Shown: positions 1 to 8,496, counted from the first letter of the stretch. The stretch is 14,913 nucleotides of DNA from Anaerolineaceae bacterium (GCA_027348305.1 DAIEPS010000021.1:1-14913), one strand, 5' to 3'. Program-made: numbers and translations. Notes: generated by a model not told the origin, from the sequence alone.

Positions 1-140
1 CGACAACGGCCACAGTGGCGTTTTCGAGCGGGATGTCCATTTCCTGTGCGGCGCGCTTGATGGCCTGGACGGCAACGGCAACCGTATAGGAATCTCCCGT
101 CGTAACGGGGACCACCAAACGATCCGCGATGGAAACGCCG
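1..140 (-). other. Segment resembling the nucleotide-binding domain of acyl-ACP reductase, in frame with GH3
   Basis: Residues about 475-519 of the GH3 frame read VSIADRLVVPVTTGDSYT, then an amphipathic stretch AVQAIKRAAQEMDIPLENA, then TVAVV at the edge. In cyanobacterial and Chloroflexota long-chain acyl-ACP reductases (AAR) the same order occurs: TTGN(S/T)xT, a helix of about 20 residues, then ATVAVVGATGxIG, the first strand and glycine loop of a Rossmann fold. GH3 proteins have nothing like it here. The short stretch GQAGGVSIAD could belong to either family, so the joint lies somewhere around bases 105-140. The glycine loop itself would fall just outside the window. The similarity is recognised from memory of the family, not from a search. 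Confidence 0.6.
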
Positions 141-1558
141 CCAGCCTGACCCATCATCCAGCCTTCGAGCACGGCAGCCACACCGTCGATCCACTCGCCC
201 ATCACCACCGGAGCGCCGTTGTTGAGCACCACCACCGTGTTGGGTTGGATGGCGGAGACGGCCTTGATCAAAGCCACCTGTTGATCGGTCAGATCAAGAT
301 CGGTGCGGTCATAGCCTTCAGATTCCTTGAAGGAGGGCAAAGCAATGTAAAGCAGCGCAACATCTGCGGTTTTGGCGAGTGAGACAGCCCTGTCGATCAT
401 CACCTGGCTGAAAGAGTTGTCGGTGGGATATCCCTCTGCATAGGTGATCTCGGCATTGCCAGCCTGCGCTTTAACTTCATTGAAGGGGACTGCAACCTTG
501 GTGGGGTTGATATGTGAACTTCCGCCGCCCTGGAAGTGCGCTGTTTCGGCTGAACGACCGATCACGGCAATGTGTTCATGTCCTTTCAATGGCAGCAGGC
601 CATTGTTCTTGAGCAGCACCATGCCCTCGGTTGCGATCTGGCGGGCTAATTCGTGATGCGCTTCCACATCGAATTTACCCTTCTTGGGGGTCTGACGGGC
701 TTTATAAACGATGCGCAAGATCCTGCGCACGGATTCATCGAGTACGGCTTCATCCAGCTCACCTGAGCGTACGGCGTCAATCACCTTCTGGGTGCGCTGT
801 GCTTGAGGGCCGGGCATCTCCCAATCTAGACCTGCTTTGAGCGATTTAACGCGGTCGTGCACTGCTCCCCAATCGGAGACCACCAGGCCTTCAAAACCCC
901 ACTCATTTTTCAGAATGTCAGTCAGCAGATGATAATTCTCAGAGGCGTACTCGCCGTTGACTTTATTGTAAGAGCACATGACGGTGTAAGGCTGCGCTCC
1001 TTTGACTGCTTTTTCAAAGGCAGCCAGGTAGATCTCACGCAAGGTTCGCTCATCCACTTCGGAGCTGATGCAGAACCGTTGGAATTCCTGGTTGTTGGCT
1101 GCATAGTGTTTGAGTGAGGTTCCCACGCCCTTGCCTTGAATGCCATTGATAAAATTAACAGCCATTTCACCGGCCAAAAAGGGATCTTCAGAGAAATATT
1201 CAAAGTTGCGTCCGCCCAGGGGGGATCGCTTCATGTTCGCGCCGGGTCCCAGCAGCACATCCACGTTGAGCGCGATGCACTCTTCTGCCAGGGCTTCACC
1301 CATCTTCTTAATCAGGTCCACGTTCCAGGTGGATGCAGTGCAGGAAGCCGTTGGAAAGCAAGTGGCGGGCAGGCTGACCTGTGCGATGGAAGTGACATCT
1401 TCAACCCGTCTCACGCCGTGAGGGCCGTCTGATACCACCATTTCTGGGATGCCAAGTCTTTCCACGGGGGTGGTCGTCCAATTGCTGGCGCCGGTGACCA
1501 GGGCGACTTTTTCTTCAAGTGTCATCTTTGAAACTATAACTTTAATATCTTCTGACAT
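1..1558 (-). CDS. GH3 beta-glycosidase, 3' end off the window and C-terminus replaced by a dehydrogenase-like segment
   Basis: The reading frame starts at ATG 1558, 8 nt after an AAGGAG ribosome binding site, and is open for 519 codons to the left edge. Residues 1-290 form a GH3 TIM-barrel domain: SDGPHGVR near 43-50, LKHYAANNQE at 149-158, and the nucleophile motif VVSDWGAVHD with Asp229. Residues 300-474 are the alpha/beta-sandwich domain, with EGMVLLKNNGLLPL at 311-324 and the acid/base-type motif ESEGYDR around Glu414. No signal peptide is seen, so it is probably cytoplasmic and would release terminal glucose (or another sugar) from imported oligosaccharides. The usual continuation after 'GGxAIADVLFG', including NPSGKLPxTFP and the FnIII domain, is absent. 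From about residue 475 the chain reads like the start of an acyl-ACP reductase NAD(P)-binding domain (TTGDSYT, then ATVAVV at the edge). Only 28 bp separate it from the GH2 gene, so the two are probably cotranscribed. The enzyme may be inactive if the fusion is real. Confidence 0.88.
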   Translation of the reverse strand, partial: MSEDIKVIVSKMTLEEKVALVTGASNWTTTPVERLGIPEMVVSDGPHGVRRVEDVTSIAQVSLPATCFPTASCTASTWNVDLIKKMGEALAEECIALNVDVLLGPGANMKRSPLGGRNFEYFSEDPFLAGEMAVNFINGIQGKGVGTSLKHYAANNQEFQRFCISSEVDERTLREIYLAAFEKAVKGAQPYTVMCSYNKVNGEYASENYHLLTDILKNEWGFEGLVVSDWGAVHDRVKSLKAGLDWEMPGPQAQRTQKVIDAVRSGELDEAVLDESVRRILRIVYKARQTPKKGKFDVEAHHELARQIATEGMVLLKNNGLLPLKGHEHIAVIGRSAETAHFQGGGSSHINPTKVAVPFNEVKAQAGNAEITYAEGYPTDNSFSQVMIDRAVSLAKTADVALLYIALPSFKESEGYDRTDLDLTDQQVALIKAVSAIQPNTVVVLNNGAPVVMGEWIDGVAAVLEGWMMGQAGGVSIADRLVVPVTTGDSYTVAVAVQAIKRAAQEMDIPLENATVAVV

Positions 1559-1586
1559 GATCCACTCCTTGACCAAAATTAGATTA

Positions 1587-4061
1587 TTATTTTGCAGCGC
1601 CATGCGCGTAAGAATCGAAGACAGAACGAACTTTGAGTGCAGATTGAACCTGTGCAGCCGTCCAACCGGAAGGCAGAGGCACAGAAAGGGTCGTTTTGCG
1701 TCCCGCGGGCAGGTCAAAATAGTTGTCACTGAATACGCCATCCGCGCCTTCCAGCTCCACTTCGACCAGTTTAGCCAGGTTCCTGGCAGATAATTCAATT
1801 TGTACTTGTGTTTTATCAACACTGACTTTCGTGGTTATTCCAGCATCCACCAGGTTGAGATGTTTGGTTGGCACAAAGAAAGCGGTCTGGCGGGTGATCA
1901 TTTGTTCACCTTTGAAGAGTTCGGCAATGAACACCAGACTGCGGCTGGCTTCATCCGTGACCATATCGGCAAAATCGAGCGCGCAGACTTGAGAAACCCC
2001 AAACGGGGCCACCCTGGCATCCGCTTTACCGAATTTGAGTACCTTGCCATCCAACGTCTCGAGGGACCATTTCAAAGAACCCTGCCAGGCTTCACGGCTT
2101 TCATTGGTAACATACACGTTCTGCGCTGTGAGTTTGTCTTCAATTGAAAGCAGCAGCGGTGCGTAGAATTTTCGCGCAGCGTAATGCAGCGCCTTCCAGC
2201 GTCCAAAGTAATCCAGGCTGGACCACGAAGCCACGGGCCAGCAGTCGTTGAGCTGCCAGTAGATGATGCCCGAAACGCGGTCAGTATTCCTGCGCCAGTG
2301 TTCCACACCGTAGCGGATGCCTTCTGCCTGAAGCACCAGGCTAAGGTAAACCAGGGATTCAAAATCCTTCGGCAGACGGAAGGTATCGAGCATCTGGGCA
2401 ACCATTAACTGGTTACCGCTGTCATTTTTCTGATGCCGTTCCATGATGTAAGAAGTCATGTTCCAGTCGGCTTCTTCAGCATAGGTCTTGATGGTGGCGA
2501 GCGGCGGCAAAGCCTGGAATCCGAACTCACTCATGAAGCGCGGGAATTGCGAACGGTATGCAGTGAAAGGTTTACGGCCGTGCCAGACATCCCAATAATG
2601 CGCGTCGCCCTGTTTCTGTCCGTTCGGATCCACGAAGGGCGTGTCAGAAGAGGGTGAACTTGGCCAGTAGGCGGTGTCGGGATCTTCCTCTTTGCACCAT
2701 TCAAGCAGCGTGTGATGGAAGAATTGATCATAGGCCTTTTTAAGCGGCTGAAGAGAGGCGTCCTTCCAACCCCAATCGACCCAGCCCCATTCCATCTCGT
2801 TGTTGCCGCACCATAATGCCAGGCTGGCACGGTGGCGCAGCCGGCGGATATTCTCAACGGATTCAATCCTTACATTTTCCAAAAACTCAGCGTCATCCAG
2901 CGGATAGACACTGCAGGCGTAGACAAAATCCTGCCAGACTAAAATGCCGTAGCGGTCGCACAGGTCGTAGAAGCGTTCTTCTTCATAGAAACCACCGCCC
3001 CATACCCTCAGCATATTCTGGTGGGTCAGAGCCGCATCTCGGATCAATCCTTCAATGTAAGCATCAGAAATACGTGTCGGGAAGGAGTCCGCGGGGATCC
3101 AGTCGGAGCCTTTGGCAAACACCGGCAAATCGTTCACCACAAAGGTAAAGGACTTGCCCCATTCATCAGGCTTCTGGCGTAATTCAATCGTTCGCAGACC
3201 TAATTGATATGCTTTTTGATCCAGTTGAGCCGTCCCTTGCGAGACTTCGACGCTGACCTCGTAAAGCGGTTGGGCGCCGTAGCCGTTCGGCCACCACAAC
3301 TGCGGATCACTTACTTCCACGCTCAAGGTGACTTTGTTATTCTTGACGACAGCGGAGGTTTCCAGCTTTTTGCCATCAGGAGCAGTCAATCTCAGCGCAG
3401 CCTGAATCTCTGTCTTTTCCCATGCCTGAAGGGTTACTTCTGCCGCGACTGTGACCTTACCATTGACATGCGCCTGCCTCAAATGCACGTCTTCAATGCG
3501 CACAGATTCATAACCCTCCAGCCGGATATCCTTCCAGATGCCGATAGGAGGAAGCTGCGGACCCCAGTCCCAGCCGAAATGGCAGGGGGCCTTGCGAAGG
3601 TGCGGTCCACCCGTGAGGGCCTGCGTCACACCGGGAAGATAGCGTTTTGCCTGTTGTTCTGCACCGTAACGCACAGGTGAATCAAAGGCCACGCGTATCT
3701 CATTTGTGCCTGTCTTCAACAGTGTTTTCACGTCCCAGCGATACTGCCTGAACATGTTGTTGGTTTTACCGAGTTCCTGTCCGTTCAAGAGAACCGTTGC
3801 CAGTGTGTCAAGCCCGTCGCACACCAAAAAGAGATGGGGTTTACTGAATACATCCGCATCAACTGTAAACTCAGTGCGATATTCCCAGTCGTTTTCAGCG
3901 ACCCACTGAACTTTTTTCTCATTATCACCCACGAAGGGGTCTGGAATGCGATTCAGTGCCAATAAGTCGGTATGCACACCACCAGGAACAGTTGCCGGAA
4001 GCCATTCCTGCGAATCTGATTTTCGAAACTTCCAATTGCCAGCCAAAGATTGAGTTTTCAT
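1587..4061 (-). CDS. GH2 beta-mannosidase, cytoplasmic
   Basis: This 824-residue protein has the full GH2 beta-mannosidase layout and normal length for the family. It removes terminal beta-linked mannose from the non-reducing end of manno-oligosaccharides. Residues 1-185 are the sugar-binding jelly-roll (LAGNWKFR at 6-13, HFGWDWGPQLPP at 161-172). An Ig-like domain follows to about 290, and then the catalytic barrel. The acid/base is Glu422 in WCGNNEMEW and the nucleophile is Glu512 in FMSEFGFQALP; YWQLNDCWPV at 601-610 is also characteristic. C-terminal beta-sandwich regions run from about 635. There is no signal peptide, so it should act on substrate already imported. The start ATG at 4061 is preceded by CAGGAAACGATTC, a moderate ribosome binding site. 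The GH3 gene begins 28 bp downstream, and the ABC transporter genes lie upstream on the same strand, separated by a terminator-like hairpin. Confidence 0.95.
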   Translation of the reverse strand: MKTQSLAGNWKFRKSDSQEWLPATVPGGVHTDLLALNRIPDPFVGDNEKKVQWVAENDWEYRTEFTVDADVFSKPHLFLVCDGLDTLATVLLNGQELGKTNNMFRQYRWDVKTLLKTGTNEIRVAFDSPVRYGAEQQAKRYLPGVTQALTGGPHLRKAPCHFGWDWGPQLPPIGIWKDIRLEGYESVRIEDVHLRQAHVNGKVTVAAEVTLQAWEKTEIQAALRLTAPDGKKLETSAVVKNNKVTLSVEVSDPQLWWPNGYGAQPLYEVSVEVSQGTAQLDQKAYQLGLRTIELRQKPDEWGKSFTFVVNDLPVFAKGSDWIPADSFPTRISDAYIEGLIRDAALTHQNMLRVWGGGFYEEERFYDLCDRYGILVWQDFVYACSVYPLDDAEFLENVRIESVENIRRLRHRASLALWCGNNEMEWGWVDWGWKDASLQPLKKAYDQFFHHTLLEWCKEEDPDTAYWPSSPSSDTPFVDPNGQKQGDAHYWDVWHGRKPFTAYRSQFPRFMSEFGFQALPPLATIKTYAEEADWNMTSYIMERHQKNDSGNQLMVAQMLDTFRLPKDFESLVYLSLVLQAEGIRYGVEHWRRNTDRVSGIIYWQLNDCWPVASWSSLDYFGRWKALHYAARKFYAPLLLSIEDKLTAQNVYVTNESREAWQGSLKWSLETLDGKVLKFGKADARVAPFGVSQVCALDFADMVTDEASRSLVFIAELFKGEQMITRQTAFFVPTKHLNLVDAGITTKVSVDKTQVQIELSARNLAKLVEVELEGADGVFSDNYFDLPAGRKTTLSVPLPSGWTAAQVQSALKVRSVFDSYAHGAAK

Positions 4062-4140
4062 GAATCGTTTCCTGTTTTCCTGTTCTAAAAATGATTTGAT
4101 CCTTTTTAAACTATACAGCGAACTAACACCAAATTATTAA

Positions 4141-4175
4141 AGCAAAATAAAAGCTTGCCCGAATTATAGGCAAGC
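4141..4175 (-). terminator. Rho-independent terminator or attenuator upstream of GH2
   Basis: On the minus strand GCTTGCC (4175-4169) pairs perfectly with GGCAAGC (4159-4153) around a 9-nt loop. It is followed at once by TTTTATTTTGC, the expected U-rich tail. It would stop minus-strand transcripts arriving from the ABC operon about 80 nt before the GH2 start. If GH2 has its own promoter further upstream, it would act as an attenuator. Confidence 0.65.
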
Positions 4176-4280
4176 CTGACTCTCAAATGAAATAGAATAC
4201 CCGCGCCAATGGAATTGGCAGGTATATTCCGGATAAACAATTTGCACGGTACAAACACTCACTGTTTAGCTTTCTGTTTA

Positions 4281-4294
4281 TGCAACCGGTTGCG
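4281..4294. promoter_or_regulatory. Candidate LacI-family operator
   Basis: TGCAACCGGTTGCG contains the perfect 12-bp palindrome GCAACCGGTTGC with a central CG, the form typical of LacI-family operators. It lies about 220 bp upstream of GH2 and 95 bp downstream of the transporter operon's last stop codon. No LacI regulator with a DNA-binding domain is encoded in this window, so the protein that would bind it is unknown. Confidence 0.5.
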
Positions 4295-4304
4295 AAGTGG
4301 GGCC

Positions 4305-4335
4305 GACTAAAGGAAGCCAATGGCTTCCTTTAGTC
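4305..4335. repeat. Perfect inverted repeat, 15-bp arms, 1-nt centre
   Basis: GACTAAAGGAAGCCA (4305-4319) is exactly complementary to TGGCTTCCTTTAGTC (4321-4335). In RNA this forms a strong hairpin in either direction. No clear T-run follows on either strand, so it is not a textbook terminator. It lies 54 bp after the end of the transporter operon and may protect the 3' end of that transcript or be a protein-binding site. Confidence 0.8.
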
Positions 4336-4348
4336 GTTCATTTCTCCT

Positions 4349-4384
4349 GGATGAGAATACCACAAAAATCGGGTATTCTCGTCC
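4349..4384 (-). terminator. Hairpin directly after the transporter operon (3'-end stabiliser or weak terminator)
   Basis: Arms GGATGAGAATACC (4349-4361) and GGTATTCTCGTCC (4372-4384) pair over 13 positions with one G-U wobble, with a 10-nt loop. The hairpin starts 5 nt after the stop codon of the last ATPase gene on the minus strand. No U-tract follows, so a role in stabilising the mRNA 3' end is at least as likely as termination. Confidence 0.6.
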
Positions 4385-4389
4385 TCAAA

Positions 4390-5214
4390 TTATTGGTTTT
4401 TGATATCGACCGTCGAAAGATCCCATTCCTCATGGATCTTGGGAACATCGTTGAGCAAACGTTTGGTGTAGGCTTCTTTCGGACGCAGGATCACCTCATC
4501 GGCAGTTCCGCTTTCAACGAATTTGCCGTGCTCCATGATAAAGACTTTATCTGACACAAAATATGCCAGCCCAATATCATGGGTGATGAAGATGATGGTC
4601 ATGCCCGTGTCATTGCGCAGCTTCAACAGCATATCCAGGATGGTTGCGCGGGAGCAGGCATCGATCATGGACGTGGGTTCATCCGCCAGAAGGATTTTTG
4701 GTTTGAGCAAAAAGATGCGTGCGATCATCAAGCGCTGCATCTGTCCACCTGATAGTTCAAACGGATATTTATTGGTCAATTCCGCGAACTTCAGGTTCAC
4801 GAAGCTGCATGCCTCGGTCATCATTTCGACCTTCTTTTCATAAGGAAGGTTCTTGCCGCCTCGCATGTTAATGCAATCCAGGAACAAGGAGTCGATCTTA
4901 TTGAAGATGTTGTATGAAGAAAAAGGATCCTGGAAGATGGCCTGGATATTCGTCCAGTATTCTTTCTTCGCGCGTTGAGACCGGATATCTCGTTTCTTAC
5001 CCTGGAAATAGATCTCACCTTCAGTGGTGCTTATCAATCCCAACAACATTTTGGCTAAAGTGGTTTTACCGCTGCCCGATTCACCTACGATGGATACAAT
5101 TTCGCCTTCAGAAAAATCGAAATCCACGTGATCAACGGCCGTGTTCTTGTTGCGGCCAAGGCCGAAGACTTTGGTAAGCCCAACACCTTTAAGGCATGAT
5201 TTTTTCTCAGCCAT
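4390..5214 (-). CDS. Opp/Dpp-type ABC transporter ATPase (second, OppF/DppF-like)
   Basis: This 274-residue ATPase powers the importer together with its upstream partner. Visible motifs are Walker A GESGSGKT at 44-51, Q-loop Gln95 in [10 protein letters not shown], signature LSGGQ at 154-158, Walker B ILLADEP at 174-180, and switch His212. The D-loop reads SMIDACS rather than the more usual SALDVS. The C-terminal region is short, ending soon after the KEAYTKRLL segment, and lacks the cysteine-rich tail seen in its partner and in many OppF/DppF proteins. The ATG at 5214 overlaps the upstream gene's stop by 8 bp, implying translational coupling; AAAGG lies 8 nt before the start. By context the substrate is probably a manno-oligosaccharide rather than a peptide. 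Confidence 0.93.
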   Translation of the reverse strand: MAEKKSCLKGVGLTKVFGLGRNKNTAVDHVDFDFSEGEIVSIVGESGSGKTTLAKMLLGLISTTEGEIYFQGKKRDIRSQRAKKEYWTNIQAIFQDPFSSYNIFNKIDSLFLDCINMRGGKNLPYEKKVEMMTEACSFVNLKFAELTNKYPFELSGGQMQRLMIARIFLLKPKILLADEPTSMIDACSRATILDMLLKLRNDTGMTIIFITHDIGLAYFVSDKVFIMEHGKFVESGTADEVILRPKEAYTKRLLNDVPKIHEEWDLSTVDIKNQ

Positions 5215-6223
5215 TTTGATATGCCTTTCTTAGATGCTCCTCTGAAAAGATACAACGGTAAGAGCGGTTACCTTCGACGTACTTCATATCCACCGGGAAT
5301 CGCTTGCATTCGGGTGTGACATATTTGCAGCGTTCAGCAAAGCGGCAGCCTTCAGGGGGCTTCTTCAAGTTTGGAGGGGTTCCCGGGATGGCAGTCAGTT
5401 TGGAATCCTTTAGACCACTTTCAGGGACGATGATGGAACCCATCAGGCCTTTTGCATAGGGGTGAATGGGATCAAACACCGTCTGCTGGGCAGAGCCTTT
5501 TTCTACGATCTGACCGGCATACATGACCATGATATCATCGGTGACATTATAAAGCAGCGGAAGTTCATGGGTGATGAAAATCATTGCCTTAACATAACCC
5601 TTTTCCATCATGTAGCGCAGCATCTTGATGACCATCTTCTGCGAGGTCACGTCCAGCGCAGAGGAAGGTTCATCAGCGATCAAGATCTTTGGCTCAAGGA
5701 TCACTGAGGTCGCGATCACCGTACGCTGTTTCATACCGCCTGAGAGTTCAACCGGGTAGCGTTGGAGTACTTCTTTGGGAAGCCCCAAGACCTCAAACCG
5801 TTCCCTGGCGAGTTCATAGATCTCTTTTTTGGACACTTTCGGATCGTGCGCTTGAACCACATCCTCAATAAAATTGATGATCTTTTGCGTGGGGTTGAGC
5901 GCATTCATGGCTGCCTGGGGAATATAGGCTATCTCATTACCAAGAATTGATTTACGTACGGCATCAGGATTCATTCCAGTAATGTTTTGGCCATCGATGA
6001 TGATCTCGCCGCTCGTATAGTGAAGCGGTGAGAAGTAATAACCCATCAGACTGAGAGCAAGTGTGGATTTTCCACAACCCGATTCACCGGCGATACCCAG
6101 CGATTTACCCTCTTCAACTTTTAACGAAACATGGTCAACTGCATATACATCTTCATTGAATCTGGTGATGTATTTTGTGGTTAGTTCATTTACTTCAAGC
6201 ATTACTTTTCCCATATCAATCAC
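5207..6223 (-). CDS. Opp/Dpp-type ABC transporter ATPase (first, OppD/DppD-like)
   Basis: The 338-residue protein carries Walker A GESGCGKS at 46-53, Q-loop Gln103 in [11 protein letters not shown], signature LSGGM at 160-164, Walker B ILIADEP at 180-186, and switch His219. The C-terminal oligopeptide-transporter domain has HPYAKGLM at 254-261, IPGTPPNL at 279-286, and four cysteines (293, 299, 306, 324) in the spacing that binds an iron-sulphur cluster in some family members. The longest frame begins at GTG 6223, directly abutting the permease stop TAG. An internal ATG at 6214 has a better-placed ribosome site (AGGTGA at 6225-6220, 5-nt spacer), so the protein may start three codons later. 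It forms the nucleotide-binding pair with the following gene. Confidence 0.94.
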   Translation of the reverse strand: MIDMGKVMLEVNELTTKYITRFNEDVYAVDHVSLKVEEGKSLGIAGESGCGKSTLALSLMGYYFSPLHYTSGEIIIDGQNITGMNPDAVRKSILGNEIAYIPQAAMNALNPTQKIINFIEDVVQAHDPKVSKKEIYELARERFEVLGLPKEVLQRYPVELSGGMKQRTVIATSVILEPKILIADEPSSALDVTSQKMVIKMLRYMMEKGYVKAMIFITHELPLLYNVTDDIMVMYAGQIVEKGSAQQTVFDPIHPYAKGLMGSIIVPESGLKDSKLTAIPGTPPNLKKPPEGCRFAERCKYVTPECKRFPVDMKYVEGNRSYRCIFSEEHLRKAYQNG

Positions 6224-6225
6224 CT
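6220..6225 (-). promoter_or_regulatory. Ribosome binding site favouring the later ATPase start
   Basis: AGGTGA on the minus strand lies 5 nt before ATG 6214, ideal spacing for that start. The GTG at 6223 overlaps this motif and would have to use the weaker AAGGGA further upstream. Confidence 0.45.
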
Positions 6226-7477
6226 AGTCCCTTAATGCAGGATTGAATACTTGATCCATGCCTGTATTCATTAAATTCATCGAGAAAGTAATCAATGCGA
6301 TGACCAGTAGGACAGGGAAGTAAGCCCACCACTTACCCAAGATCTGAGCCTGGTAGATCATTGCCCAGTTCATCATTAAACCCAGGGTTGGTACTTCACT
6401 GGTTTTTGGACCCAACCCCAGGATCGACAGAGACGCTTCTGCCAGAATTGCAGAAGAGATCTGCAAAATGAAGGCCATGACAACATAAGAAGCGATATAC
6501 GGGAGAATGTCGTGGGTAATGATGTAGACGAGTGAGTGACCTGAGAGTTTCGACAAGTTCACATGATCTCGATTACGGAGTGAGATCACTTGAGACCGCA
6601 CTGACCTGGTCGTCCACACCCATGAAGTAAACCCAATGACCGTAGCCACCATAACCGCGCCGCGGTGCTCTTGACCAACGCTATAAGAAATCAAGATCAA
6701 GAGAACAAAACTGGGGATGACGGTAAAGAGGTTGGTGATGAACATGATCACGTCATCCACTGCACCGCCGATATAACCGGCCAGCAACCCGAGGATTAAG
6801 CCGATCAATGTTGCAATAGTACCTGCGATCAGGCCGATCTCGAGTGATACGCTGGTAGCCTTGACCAATTCGGTGAGCACGTCTCGACCAAAGTTATCAG
6901 TGCCAAGCGGTAAGGTCCGCACACTGGCTACCTCTTTAATGTTGACATAATCATTCTGGTTGATCATTCCGACCTGCTCAAGAGCACCTGTGTCAACATT
7001 CTTAGCAGCGATGATCAATCCCTCTGATGATAAAAGGCCTGCAAGAGATTTATCAAGTCTTTGGTAATACCGCTGTTGCGAAAAGATCATCCCGGGTATA
7101 TTTGCCTTGGGATCATAATTCTTGGTCCATTGATCAAGGAGTTGTGTGGTATTAGTCGTGTCTATTTGATCGGCCGGAACACCAACCTTTATCAGATAGT
7201 CTTTAATATCACTACGTTCTTTATTACCCAACTTGGCAGCAATACGTTTTGCGCTGGCATCCGGGAGGTTCAACGTATATGCTGTGGATGAAAACACTGC
7301 ATCGTAATTGCTTACATAAGTTCCAGGTGGGAAGAAGGATCCCTGTGCAATGATCTCCAAAGGAGGATTCGGCACGAACAACGGATAGAAGATAGTGACC
7401 AGCAGAATTGACATGAAAATCACAAAGCCGGTCAGAAATTTACTTGAGTGGAATATTTGCTGAAGAGTATGTTTCAT
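6224..7477 (-). CDS. Opp/Dpp-type ABC transporter permease (second, DppC-like) with an extra extracytoplasmic domain
   Basis: This 417-residue membrane protein is the second transmembrane subunit of the importer. One membrane segment lies at about 15-34, and the DppC hallmark LGTDNFGRD is at 191-199. Further segments lie at about 212-237, 245-265, 275-290, 325-350 and 385-403. The EAA-type loop that contacts the ATPase runs from about 303 to 333, containing [17 protein letters not shown]. DppC-like permeases are usually about 270-310 residues. Here roughly 145 hydrophilic residues (about 41-185) sit between the first membrane segment and LGTD, predicted outside the membrane, with no motif I recognise. 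The start ATG 7477 comes 14 bp after the upstream stop, and its ribosome site is weak, suggesting coupling to the upstream gene. Confidence 0.92.
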   Translation of the reverse strand: MKHTLQQIFHSSKFLTGFVIFMSILLVTIFYPLFVPNPPLEIIAQGSFFPPGTYVSNYDAVFSSTAYTLNLPDASAKRIAAKLGNKERSDIKDYLIKVGVPADQIDTTNTTQLLDQWTKNYDPKANIPGMIFSQQRYYQRLDKSLAGLLSSEGLIIAAKNVDTGALEQVGMINQNDYVNIKEVASVRTLPLGTDNFGRDVLTELVKATSVSLEIGLIAGTIATLIGLILGLLAGYIGGAVDDVIMFITNLFTVIPSFVLLILISYSVGQEHRGAVMVATVIGFTSWVWTTRSVRSQVISLRNRDHVNLSKLSGHSLVYIITHDILPYIASYVVMAFILQISSAILAEASLSILGLGPKTSEVPTLGLMMNWAMIYQAQILGKWWAYFPVLLVIALITFSMNLMNTGMDQVFNPALRD

Positions 7478-7491
7478 ATCAACATCTCTGC

Positions 7492-8496
7492 CTAATCTGA
7501 CTGAGCCGCTTTAATACGCGGATCAATCAAACCATAAATGATTTCGAGTGTGAAATTAGCGATCAAAACCATGACCGTGATAATCAAGGTTACTGCCGAG
7601 ATCAATGGATAATCTTGACCTTGAATGGCAGTCAGCAGAGTTGTTCCCAGACCTGGATAGCTGAAAATGATCTCGGCCACCAATGCTCCACCAACCATTG
7701 TGCCAATTGCCAACGCCAGACCCGTGATCTGAGGGAGCATGGCATTTCTGAACACATAACCAACGATCTTGCGATCCTTGATTCCAAGGAAGCGGGCATA
7801 CTTGACATAATCTGCATTTAATTCATAAATTGACATTGAACGCATACCAATTGCTTGACCACCGATCGCTATCAATACAATCGACCAGAATGGTAATTGA
7901 TAGTGAACGATGACCGACCAGATGAAACGCCAACTGAATTCAGGGATCAGGTCAAAGCCATACCCCCCTGAAGTTGGAAACCACTTAAGGTCCACTGCAA
8001 AAATAACAAGCAAAATAACCGCCATACCAAATGCGGGCAAATTACTAATAAAAAGGCTGACAGGCATGATCACTTTATCAAAGCCTTTACGAATGTATGC
8101 TGCCAGCACCCCCAGAATATTTCCTATGATCCAGCCCACGATAATAGCCGGAAATTGAAGACCTACCGTCCACCAAATGGAGGATTTTAAAATGTCAATT
8201 ACTGGGCGGGGGAATTGACTGAACGATGAACCAAAATTACCTTTGAAAACATTTCCAACATAAAGGAAAAACTGTTCAATAATGGGCTTGTTAGTACCAA
8301 ATTGGGTGGCGTACTGTTCGTATACTGCTTTCATCCCTGTGGAGTTTGACATACCTTGTGCAAGCCTGGAAACAATGGCTGCTACCGGATCACCTGGCAT
8401 CAAACGGGGAAGCGTAAAGTTCAGAAGAAAGGCGAAGACTGCAGTCACTAACAGCCAAAGCAGCTTGTTCAGGAAATACCTACGGTATCCTTTCAA
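7492..8496 (-). CDS. Opp/Dpp-type ABC transporter permease (first, DppB-like)
   Basis: The 334-residue protein has the DppB/OppB layout and usual length. An N-terminal membrane helix (about 11-30) leads into [12 protein letters not shown] at 29-40. A periplasmic stretch follows, then helices at about 110-133, 143-168, 192-215, 257-280 and 300-320. The EAA-type ATPase contact loop is at about 226-258 ([24 protein letters not shown]). The C-terminus [11 protein letters not shown] is typical. The start is TTG at 8496, chosen because a strong GAGGAGG ribosome site lies 7 nt upstream and no in-frame ATG lies near. It forms the channel with the second permease. The upstream hairpin at 8521-8555 separates it from the binding-protein gene. 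Confidence 0.94.
   Translation of the reverse strand: MKGYRRYFLNKLLWLLVTAVFAFLLNFTLPRLMPGDPVAAIVSRLAQGMSNSTGMKAVYEQYATQFGTNKPIIEQFFLYVGNVFKGNFGSSFSQFPRPVIDILKSSIWWTVGLQFPAIIVGWIIGNILGVLAAYIRKGFDKVIMPVSLFISNLPAFGMAVILLVIFAVDLKWFPTSGGYGFDLIPEFSWRFIWSVIVHYQLPFWSIVLIAIGGQAIGMRSMSIYELNADYVKYARFLGIKDRKIVGYVFRNAMLPQITGLALAIGTMVGGALVAEIIFSYPGLGTTLLTAIQGQDYPLISAVTLIITVMVLIANFTLEIIYGLIDPRIKAAQSD

Larger units (their letters stand above)
4062..4389. other. Intergenic spacer between the transporter operon and the GH2 gene, dense in inverted repeats
   Basis: No gene is supported in these 328 bp. Going from the transporter side towards GH2 it holds: a hairpin directly after the ATPase stop (4349-4384), a perfect 15-bp-arm inverted repeat (4305-4335), a LacI-type palindrome (4281-4294), an imperfect palindrome TTTGCAC-G-GTACAAA (4241-4255), a small perfect repeat GCCAAT-GGA-ATTGGC (4205-4219), and a minus-strand terminator-like hairpin with a T-rich tail (4141-4175). 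The last 80 bp before GH2 are AT-rich. I could not find a convincing -35/-10 pair: the only perfect TATAAT on the minus strand (4168-4163) sits in the terminator loop and lacks a good -35. Confidence 0.7.

Noticed and set aside
3204..3680. 158-codon open frame opposite the GH2 gene
   Set aside because: Lies entirely inside the beta-mannosidase gene on the other strand, with no independent support.
4163..4168. Perfect minus-strand TATAAT as a GH2 promoter -10 box
   Set aside because: It lies in the loop of a terminator hairpin and no acceptable -35 box occurs 16-18 nt upstream.
4297..4554. 85-codon plus-strand frame across the hairpin spacer and ATPase 3' end
   Set aside because: Its start lies in the inverted-repeat cluster and most of it is antisense to the ATPase gene.
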